From NCBI RefSeq assembly GCF_018390555.1, contig NZ_JAHBGB010000030.1:1-39719 (forward strand): 39,719 nucleotides of DNA, written 5' to 3'. The stretch is from Ancylobacter oerskovii. GTDB taxonomy: Bacteria > Pseudomonadota > Alphaproteobacteria > Rhizobiales > Xanthobacteraceae. The translations under genes were made by a program, and so were the position numbers. Positions within the stretch are counted from its first letter, which is position 1. The number at the start of each line of letters is the position of its first letter. The notes beneath the pieces are model-generated. The model saw nothing but the letters and a program-made list of their open reading frames with translations, ran no database searches and was not told where the DNA came from. This document shows, piece by piece, positions 33,590 to 39,719 of this stretch.

Positions 33590-34285
33590 CTACGATCCCA
33601 GCGCCGCGATGACGACCTTGGCGACGGCCGCACTGGAGGCCGGATTTTGGCCGGTGATCAAGTTGCCGTCCTCGACGACAAAAACGCCCCAGTTCGGCCC
33701 CTGATCGAATACCGCACCGCGCTCGCGCAGGCTGCGGGCGAGGAGCCAGGGCGCATTCTCGGCCGTGCCGAACGCGATCTCCTCCTCATCGGTGAAAGCG
33801 GTCATGCGGCGGCCCGCGAACGGCCAGCGACCATCGTCATCGGCCGCGAGAAGGGCGGCGGGGCCATGGCACACCGAACCGATCAGCTTGCCTGCGCGGT
33901 CTGCTTCCACCAGGACCCGCCCCATGTCGGCATCCTTCCACAGATCCTCGACCGGACCGTGGCCGCCGGGAATGACGATGGCGTCATAGGTCAGCGGATC
34001 GATGTCGGCGAGGACGAGAGGCGATGTCAGGCGGCCGGCGTTCAGGTCGAGGTAGCTCCGGTAGCGACGCGCGGCGTCCTCGCCAATCAGATCAGGCGAA
34101 CGGCTAAGAGCGTCGATGGTCGGCGCTATGCCGCCGGGCGTCGCCAGATCCACCCGGAAGCCCGCCCGATGGAAGGCCTCGTCAATGACGATGAACTCCT
34201 CGGCCCAGACACCGGTCTCGTAGAGCGAGCCGTCCGCGCGGGTCCGGTGATCGGCGGCGGACAGGACGATGAGGATGGACTTCAT
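33590..34285 (-). CDS. DJ-1/PfpI-family protein (Hsp31-like)
   Basis: The 231-residue protein has the DJ-1 nucleophile elbow GSVCHGPAAL with Cys139 followed by His140, the acidic partner Glu30 in GVWAEEF, and AIVIPGGHGPVEDLW. Family members act as glyoxalase III (methylglyoxal to lactate), chaperones or deglycases. The EE-F-x-x-I-x-E region and length (about 230) suit the Hsp31/glyoxalase III group. It starts 61 bp after the SDR stop and is the last gene of the four-gene operon. A role against reactive aldehydes would fit the aldehyde dehydrogenase in the same unit. Confidence 0.9.
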   Translation of the reverse strand: MKSILIVLSAADHRTRADGSLYETGVWAEEFIVIDEAFHRAGFRVDLATPGGIAPTIDALSRSPDLIGEDAARRYRSYLDLNAGRLTSPLVLADIDPLTYDAIVIPGGHGPVEDLWKDADMGRVLVEADRAGKLIGSVCHGPAALLAADDDGRWPFAGRRMTAFTDEEEIAFGTAENAPWLLARSLRERGAVFDQGPNWGVFVVEDGNLITGQNPASSAAVAKVVIAALGS

Positions 34286-34346
34286 GGTTATGCCTCCTTG
34301 AAGGGCGGACGCCCGACGCCCCGCCCATTTTTCGGGAAGCGAGAGA

Positions 34347-35099
34347 TCAGATGTTTTGGCCGCCCGAGACCTCGATGCGCTGGGCGGTGATCCAGCGGTT
34401 GTCGGGGCCGAGCAAACTGGCGACCGCCGGACCGATATCGTCGGGGAGGCCCACCCGACCCAGCGCGATCATCGCGGCAAAGGCGTCGTTATAGGCCGGG
34501 GTGTCCCGCACCGCGCCGCCGAGGAAGTCGGTGGCGATGGCTCCCGGCGCGACGACGTTTGCCGTGATGCCCCGGCCGCCCAGTTCCTTCGCCATGTAGA
34601 GCGTCATGATCTCGACAGCGCCCTTGGCGGCCGAATAGGCCGAGAAGCCCGGGTAGGAGACCCGCGTGAGGCCGCTCGAGAAGTTCACGATCCGCCCGCC
34701 ATCGGCCAGCATCGGTAGCAGCGCCTGGGTCAGGAAGTAGACGCCCTTTACGTGCACATTGAAGAGGAGGTCGAACTGCGCCTCGGTCGTCTCGGCGAAG
34801 CCGGCCATCTCGCCGTGTCCGGCGTTGTTGACCAGATGGTCGAAGCGGTCGCGGCCCAGAGCGGTCAGCGCGTCGCACACCTGCTCTGCGAAGGCGCCAA
34901 AGCCCGAGACGTCGCCGGTGTCGAGCTGGAGGGCGACGGCGCGGCGGCCCATGGCTTCGATCTCGCCGACCACCGCTTGCGCCTCGTCGGCGCGGCTGCG
35001 GTAGGTCAGGATCACGTCGCCGCCATGGCGGGCGATGCTGAGCGCGGTGTTGCGGCCGAGGCCACGGCTGCCGCCGGTGACGATGGAGAGGGTGGTCAT
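34347..35099 (-). CDS. Short-chain dehydrogenase/reductase (classical SDR)
   Basis: The 250-residue classical SDR has the cofactor motif TGGSRGLG (8-15), HLVNNAGHGE, the catalytic Ser in VNFSSGL, the YSAAKG Tyr-Lys pair, and a C-terminal VSGGQNI. An Arg following the first strand region (TYRSR) suggests NADP(H). ATG 35099 follows AAGGA at about 9 bases. The substrate is unknown. It lies 25 bp after the DUF2721 gene. Confidence 0.93.
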   Translation of the reverse strand: MTTLSIVTGGSRGLGRNTALSIARHGGDVILTYRSRADEAQAVVGEIEAMGRRAVALQLDTGDVSGFGAFAEQVCDALTALGRDRFDHLVNNAGHGEMAGFAETTEAQFDLLFNVHVKGVYFLTQALLPMLADGGRIVNFSSGLTRVSYPGFSAYSAAKGAVEIMTLYMAKELGGRGITANVVAPGAIATDFLGGAVRDTPAYNDAFAAMIALGRVGLPDDIGPAVASLLGPDNRWITAQRIEVSGGQNI

Positions 35100-35124
35100 T
35101 GTCTTCGTCCTTTGAGAGTGAGGG

Positions 35125-35616
35125 TCAGCCAAGCTTGGTGTTGCGGGGCGCGGCCTCGCCGTGCTCGCGATCGAGGCGCAGCAGGGCTGCGCTGGACACG
35201 CTCTCGATGAAGAGGGCCAGGGTCGCGGCGAGAAGGGCGGCGAGGCCCAGTCCGGCCGAGACCAACATTCCGGTGATCAGCAGGTCCGCCGGGCCGTCGC
35301 GGCTGCGGAGCATCAGCGCGCCGGCCAGGCCGAGCACGGTGGTGCCGGCAAAGAGGGCGACGGCGGCATTGAGCAGCCCCAGGCAGTTCAGCTGCAGCCA
35401 AACGCGCCGGCGGATCAGATGAAGCGCCTCGGCGGGGTCGACGTAGCGGCTTGCGAGGCTCTGCCGATCCGTCTCGAGCGCCGCGCGGGTTTCGCGCCAG
35501 TGGCTGATGGCGAGGTTGTAGCGCGTCGTGGCGCCGTTCTGGAGGATGGCGCTGGCGTTGGTCAGGATGGCCGGCCCGGCGATGAAAGACAGGGAGGCGA
35601 AGGGATCTTCGAGCAT
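35125..35616 (-). CDS. DUF2721 membrane protein
   Basis: The 163-residue protein begins with the DUF2721 entry (DPFASLSFIAGPAILTNASAILQNGATTRYN), then a cytosolic helix with RRRVWLQLN and two or three C-terminal membrane helices (about 72-95 and 108-137). The function is unknown. It sits between the aldehyde dehydrogenase and SDR genes with 33 and 25 bp gaps. Confidence 0.87.
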   Translation of the reverse strand: MLEDPFASLSFIAGPAILTNASAILQNGATTRYNLAISHWRETRAALETDRQSLASRYVDPAEALHLIRRRVWLQLNCLGLLNAAVALFAGTTVLGLAGALMLRSRDGPADLLITGMLVSAGLGLAALLAATLALFIESVSSAALLRLDREHGEAAPRNTKLG

Positions 35617-35649
35617 GTCGCATCTCCAGGGTTCGAGGAGCGCGCCGGA

Positions 35650-37080
35650 TCAGGCCGCGAGGCTCAGATGCTTGGTGCGCTGGTAGGGCTTGAGGATCTC
35701 GGGGCCGCCCTCGGTCTCCATGCCGCTCTCCTTCCAGCCGCCGAGGGCGGCTTCCGGATGGTGGGTGATGGGACCGTTGACGCCGACGACGCCGTATTCG
35801 AGCGCGTCGATCAGGCGGCGCTGGCGCCCCGGATCACGGGTGACGACGTAGGACGCCAGTCCGAACTCCGGACGATTGGCGCGACGCAGCATCTCCGCCT
35901 CGTCCGTGAAGGAGAGCATCGGGGCGATCGGGCCGAAGGGCTCCTCGTTCAGGACCGCGGCGTCTTCAGGCACGTCGTCCAGCACGGTCGGCGCGTAGAA
36001 ATAGCCTTCGTTGCGAAGCTTGCGGCCGCCGGCCAGGACCCTCGCGCCGCGCGTGCGGGCGTCCTCGACCATGGCTTCCACGGCACTGAGGCGGCGGGCA
36101 TTGGCGAGCGGCCCCATCTCAATGCCCGGATCCTGACCGGGACCAACCCGCAGCGCTTCCGCGCGGTCGATGAAGCGGGCGACGAAGCGGTCGCGGATCG
36201 AGGCCTCGACGAAGAAGCGCGACGGGCTGAGGCAGAACTGGCCGGCATTGTGGAACTTGGCGGTCGCCAGCATGTCGGCGGCCCAGATCGGGTCGACGTC
36301 GCCGCAGACAATGACGGGCGCGTGGCCGCCAAGCTCCATGCCGACGGTCTTGATGCGGGCGCCGGCCGCGGCGGCGAGGCGCTTGCCGATCGGAATCGAG
36401 CCGGTGAAGGACAGCTTGGCGACTTCCGGCGCGGCGACGAGATGATCGGAGATCAACTCCGGCTCGCCGAAGATGACGGACATCGCCGCAGGCGGCAGGC
36501 CCGCCTCCAGCAGGGTGCGCGCCAGGGTCAGCACGGGTCCCGGCGTTTCCTGCGAGGGCTTGCAGATCACCGAGCAGCCAGCTCCCAGGGCGCCCGCGAA
36601 CTTCTTGGCGGCCAGCGCCATGGGGAAATTCCACGGCGTGAAGGCGGCCACGACGCCGACCGGATGCGCCTGCACCTCGGTGCGGCTGCCGGGAGTGCGC
36701 CCCGCGATGGAGTAATCGGCGATCCGCCGGCCCTCTTCGCCGCCCCATTCGAGAAAGTCCGCGGAGCGCTGGACCTCGAGCCGAGCCTGGGCCAGAGGCT
36801 TGCCCTGCTCCCGCGTAATGGTGCGGGCCGCGACCTCCATATCCGCGCGCAGCATGTCTGCCGCGCGTTTGAGGACGCGGCCGCGTTCCCAAGGCGGGGT
36901 GGCCGACCAGGCACGCAAACCCCGGGCGGCGACGCCGACGGCCTGCGTCAGGTCATGAACGGTGGCGTGGGCGACGGTTCCGATCACCCCGCCGGTCGAC
37001 GGGTCCACGACTTCGGACGACTGTGCCGCCGAGCCCGGGCGCTCGACGCCGTCGATCAGGAGACGGAACTCGTGAGACAT
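35650..37080 (-). CDS. NAD(P)-dependent aldehyde dehydrogenase, succinate-semialdehyde dehydrogenase type
   Basis: The 476-residue ALDH has catalytic Cys283 (AGQFCLSPSR), general base Glu249 (GMELGGHAP), Asn151 (TPWNFPMA), the cofactor loop FTGSIPIG and the late ALGGWKESG motif. The order and length match GabD-type enzymes and other ALDHs acting on semialdehydes, so the aldehyde substrate is not certain. It is the first gene of the operon ALDH-DUF2721-SDR-DJ-1, divergent from the LysR gene at 37298 across a 217-bp intergenic region, the usual layout of a LysR-controlled catabolic or detoxification operon. Confidence 0.93.
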   Translation of the reverse strand: MSHEFRLLIDGVERPGSAAQSSEVVDPSTGGVIGTVAHATVHDLTQAVGVAARGLRAWSATPPWERGRVLKRAADMLRADMEVAARTITREQGKPLAQARLEVQRSADFLEWGGEEGRRIADYSIAGRTPGSRTEVQAHPVGVVAAFTPWNFPMALAAKKFAGALGAGCSVICKPSQETPGPVLTLARTLLEAGLPPAAMSVIFGEPELISDHLVAAPEVAKLSFTGSIPIGKRLAAAAGARIKTVGMELGGHAPVIVCGDVDPIWAADMLATAKFHNAGQFCLSPSRFFVEASIRDRFVARFIDRAEALRVGPGQDPGIEMGPLANARRLSAVEAMVEDARTRGARVLAGGRKLRNEGYFYAPTVLDDVPEDAAVLNEEPFGPIAPMLSFTDEAEMLRRANRPEFGLASYVVTRDPGRQRRLIDALEYGVVGVNGPITHHPEAALGGWKESGMETEGGPEILKPYQRTKHLSLAA

Positions 37081-37297
37081 GGGTCGGCTCCTCGCGCCAT
37101 GCGGCGCGCCATGCCCGGCGGGTTTCGCCGGAGGTGAGGGTGGGTTGCCGGAAGATCGCCGGTCGGTAGGCGACTCTGGCCCGCGCCATCCGCCGCAAGG
37201 CTCGGTGGCGCTGGGTTGACCCTCATTGAATAGGCCGAGCGGTTGCGCGTGAGAACGACTTCGTTTATCTCTCAGCCATAGCTTAAAGGCATGGCTG

Positions 37298-38215
37298 ATG
37301 GAGTTGAGGCATCTCCGCTACTTCGTCGCGATAGCCGAGGAAGGCAGCCTGACCGTCGCGGCGGAGAAGCGCCTGCACACGGCGCAACCTTCGTTGAGCC
37401 GCCAGCTGCGCGATCTGGAACACGAGGTGGGCGCGCAACTGCTGGAGCGCGGCGCACGGGGCGTCAGCTTGACACCGGCGGGGCGGGCTTTCCTGGAGCA
37501 CGCCCGTCTGGCGCTCAAATCAGCGGCGGAGGCGGTAGGCGCGGCTCGGCGGGCCGCGCGGCCGCCGAAGCCGAGCTTTTCGGTCGGCTTCCTTACGGGG
37601 CAGGAAGTGGAATGGCTGCGCCATGTCAGCTACGTGCTGCGCGACCAACTGAAAGACATCGATTTTCGGGTCTCGAGCGACTTCTCCGTCGAGATCGGCG
37701 CGGCGCTGCAGCGCGGCGACATCGACCTCGGCTTCTGCCGGATCGAGCCTCAACCCGACGTGACCTACCGGGTCATCGCTTCCGAACCGATACGGGTCGT
37801 GCTGCCCCGCGACCACCCGCTGACCGCCTGCTCGGCCATCGACGTGCGGGACATCCGGCCCGACTCCTTCATCGGCTACACCGACTCGCCGCATGTGTTG
37901 CGGAGCATTGTCGACCGCTATCTGGCCGATCGCGGCGTAGCGATGGCGCCGACGAGCTTCCTCGATGGCATCGCGACCGGGATTTCGCTGGTGGCGTCGA
38001 CCGGCGGGGTGACCCTCCTGCCGGCCTATGTCCAGCCGCTCCTGCCCCGGCCTGTCGTCAGCCGCCCGCTGGTGGGCAATCCGCCCACGATCGACATCGC
38101 GGCGGGCTATCGCGCGGACAACCCCTCACCCGTGCTCAAGCACTTCCTGGAGAACATCGACCGTCTGGTCACGTCACGCGAAAGCGGTATGGGCACTTTG
38201 CCCAAAGCCGAATAA
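37298..38215 (+). CDS. LysR-family transcriptional regulator
   Basis: The 305-residue protein starts MELRHLRYFVAIAEEGSLTVAAEKRLHTAQPSLSRQLRDLEHEVGAQLLERGARGVSLTPAGRAF, a typical LysR winged helix domain, followed by an effector domain (about 92-290). It resembles the CatM/BenM/hydrogen-peroxide-unrelated LysR subgroup with aromatic or small-acid effectors; the effector is not known. Being divergent from the aldehyde dehydrogenase operon, it is its likely regulator. The ATG at 37298 lacks a strong ribosome site. Confidence 0.92.
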   Translation: MELRHLRYFVAIAEEGSLTVAAEKRLHTAQPSLSRQLRDLEHEVGAQLLERGARGVSLTPAGRAFLEHARLALKSAAEAVGAARRAARPPKPSFSVGFLTGQEVEWLRHVSYVLRDQLKDIDFRVSSDFSVEIGAALQRGDIDLGFCRIEPQPDVTYRVIASEPIRVVLPRDHPLTACSAIDVRDIRPDSFIGYTDSPHVLRSIVDRYLADRGVAMAPTSFLDGIATGISLVASTGGVTLLPAYVQPLLPRPVVSRPLVGNPPTIDIAAGYRADNPSPVLKHFLENIDRLVTSRESGMGTLPKAE

Positions 38216-38476
38216 CTCCCGGTCCAGGCGCCAGTTAGTATGTGAACTAATGGCGTGGGCGCTACTGATCCCTATCGGCCCTAGACGGCCTGTTCGGCGA
38301 GGTCTGCCTTGCGCCGCCTTCTCGGTCATTGCCGCGGTGACGCACGCGCTGCCCACAAGCGGACCTGCATCAAACCTCGCGCATCGGCTCCTTTGGGCCA
38401 GAAGGGGGATGGCTGAGAGTCCAATAGCGGCATGCCGTCGCGCCTCAATTTCAAACGGCTATTATGACCCCCGAGA

Positions 38477-38700
38477 ATCTTGAAAGCGAACGCCCGGTTC
38501 AAGGCCATTGTCGGCCGAACACCGCTCGACTACCTGACCTACTGGCGCATCTATCGGCCACGAGGATGATCCGGAAGTGGGGCGCTGCCATCGCCGAGGT
38601 CTCGCGTAGCGTCGGCTACTAGTCGCTGGCAGCGTTCACCCGAGCCTTTAGAAAGAGACCGGCCAAACACCCTGTGCCTTCCGTAAGGAAACGGTACGAG
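38477..38700 (+). pseudogene. AraC-family regulator, C-terminal remnant with frameshift and stop
   Basis: The plus strand encodes ARFKAIVGRTPLDYLTYWRIYR, then, after a one-base deletion near 38556, ATRMIRKWGAAIAEVSRSVGY, a TAG stop at 38620-38622, and SLAAFTRAFRKR. Together this is the second helix-turn-helix of AraC/XylS regulators; the stop replaces what is usually a Gln or other codon in the GYxSxxAFxRAFRK motif. The N-terminal part is absent. The gene is dead. Confidence 0.8.
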
Positions 38701-39351
38701 AAGCGGCGTTCGCATGATCGCATACATTATCCGAAGCAGCCCGGCACTGCGTCGGCACCTGCATGACTACGTCCCTCACATGCGGTTGAAGCGTATAGCG
38801 AGTGTGTACCTAGGCGGGTGGCGAGCGGGAGGACGGAACGCTCGACCAGATCGCCGCGGCTGTGATAGGTGCCTGCACTCCACCTAAGATGCCCTCATTC
38901 TCTCGACGTTGTCCTATCCTCATTCTGCAGCGAGTATCTGCGGCAGTGCGCCGAACGCGAGCGGACCGTGCCAGAGACCGCTCGTGACTGGAACCACTGG
39001 AAGAGGCGCAAACCGCCTCACTCTGGCGAGGCATACCGTTCCAGAGAAGGCACGCGCCATCGGTTAGCAGGCCGATCCCGCTCTCCGTTGGTGTCTCCTG
39101 GTGGTATTCGGGATCTTCCATGATCACCCCACTTCGGGGGTTGGCTACGCAAGCGTGCCGCTGCTGCAGCTTCTACATACCGGCCTCCGGCGCGAGAGGT
39201 CGCGGGCACTCAGATTAAACTGTATCAATTCGTGTCAGCGGCGGCTTCTGAGCCGTCTCGCGACATCTTCCTTTACGGAGGGCATGGTTCTGCGACAGCG
39301 CGAACCTAGCCTGCGATCCCGTCGCACCGGGTTCAAAGGGAGGTTCAAGTC
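38701..39351. other. Gene-poor stretch upstream of the molybdenum hydroxylase gene
   Basis: Frames such as 38810-39127 (minus) and 39101-39364 (plus) show no recognisable family or good ribosome site. It must contain the promoter of the following 2Fe-2S subunit gene. Together with the AraC remnant it looks like a decayed junction. Confidence 0.45.
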
Positions 39352-39719
39352 ATGGCTCGATTGACCGTCAACGGCCGCGTCGAGGAGTTCGAGGCCGAGC
39401 CCGACACGCCACTCCTGTGGGTCCTGCGCGAGCAGCTTGGCATGACCGGCACCAAGTTCGGCTGCGGCATCGCCCAATGCGGTGCCTGCACCGTGCACAT
39501 AGATGGCGTGGCGACGCGCTCCTGCGTCATGCCGGTCTCCTCCATCGAGGAAAGCCAGAAGATCGTCACCATCGAAGGACTCTCGTCCGATGGCTCCCAC
39601 CCGGTGCAGAAGGCCTGGCTGGCGCTCGATGTGCCCCAATGCGGCTACTGCCAGACCGGCATGATCATGGCCGCCGCCAGCCTGCTGCCGACCAACCCGC
39701 AGCCGAGCGACGCGGACAT
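39352..39719 (+). CDS. iorA: 2Fe-2S subunit of isoquinoline 1-oxidoreductase-type molybdenum hydroxylase (partial)
   Basis: The gene starts at ATG 39352, nine bases after GGGAGG, and runs off the window end; about 122 codons are visible. The plant-type ferredoxin cluster motif is [16 protein letters not shown] with the later Cys in TRSC, and the second cluster begins [12 protein letters not shown]. This is the small electron-transfer subunit of xanthine-oxidase-family enzymes, closest in style to IorA of isoquinoline 1-oxidoreductase and aldehyde/nicotinate dehydrogenases. The large molybdopterin subunit (iorB-like) should follow outside the window. The exact substrate cannot be told. Confidence 0.88.
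   Translation, partial: MARLTVNGRVEEFEAEPDTPLLWVLREQLGMTGTKFGCGIAQCGACTVHIDGVATRSCVMPVSSIEESQKIVTIEGLSSDGSHPVQKAWLALDVPQCGYCQTGMIMAAASLLPTNPQPSDAD

Noticed and set aside
35161..37137. Plus-strand frame of 658 codons
   Set aside because: It is antisense to the aldehyde dehydrogenase and DUF2721 genes; no recognisable domain.

Overview
The window is GC-rich DNA from an alphaproteobacterium, most likely a Hyphomicrobiales (Rhizobiales) member. The evidence is the gene content, above all a urease/nickel/urea/ammonium locus laid out like the second urease region (ure2) of Brucella. The genus cannot be fixed from the sequence alone. No rRNA, tRNA or CRISPR was seen.

Layout. (1) 1-3340: an ECF41-type sigma factor module on the minus strand (epimerase-like protein, secreted cupin, sigma factor with a SnoaL-like C-terminal domain, and a broken SDR cut by an IS21-like end) plus an AhpD-family CxxC protein. 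Two exact copies of the ECF41 promoter (TGTCACA-N16-CGTC) precede the epimerase gene and the AhpD-like gene. (2) 3490-4330: IS1182-like transposase remnant and gene-poor DNA. (3) 4329-7576: three-gene aromatic-acid-type efflux unit (FUSC permease, DUF1656, membrane fusion protein). (4) 8122-11644: AspT-like transporter with two RCK_C domains, a small pore-loop membrane protein with an altered selectivity filter, and a convergent SLC13/ArsB-type transporter.

(5) 11771-24746: the centrepiece. Reading along the minus strand: nikK-nikM-nikL-nikQ-nikO (ECF-type nickel importer), ureA-ureB-ureC, two crcB/fluC fluoride-channel genes, ureE-ureF-ureG-ureD, a urea transporter, and an Amt ammonium transporter. 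A divergent nikR lies at the upstream end, with an exact GTATGA-N16-TCATAC NikR box between nikR and nikK. The set covers nickel import, urea uptake, hydrolysis, metallocentre assembly and ammonium transport. Unusual points are the fluoride-channel pair embedded between ureC and ureE, a NikR that lacks all four canonical high-affinity nickel ligands, and His-rich tails on NikR, NikO and UreE.

(6) 24959-31791: LysR regulator, a complete ytcA-mdtN-mdtO-mdtP-like tripartite efflux operon, and a choloylglycine-hydrolase-family Ntn hydrolase. (7) 31792-33110: ParB-like fragment and an MgtC-family protein. (8) 33590-38215: a four-gene operon (aldehyde dehydrogenase, DUF2721, SDR, DJ-1/PfpI) divergent from a LysR regulator. 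(9) 38216-39719: decayed AraC-type regulator, gene-poor DNA, and the start of a 2Fe-2S subunit of an isoquinoline-1-oxidoreductase-type molybdenum hydroxylase cut by the window edge.
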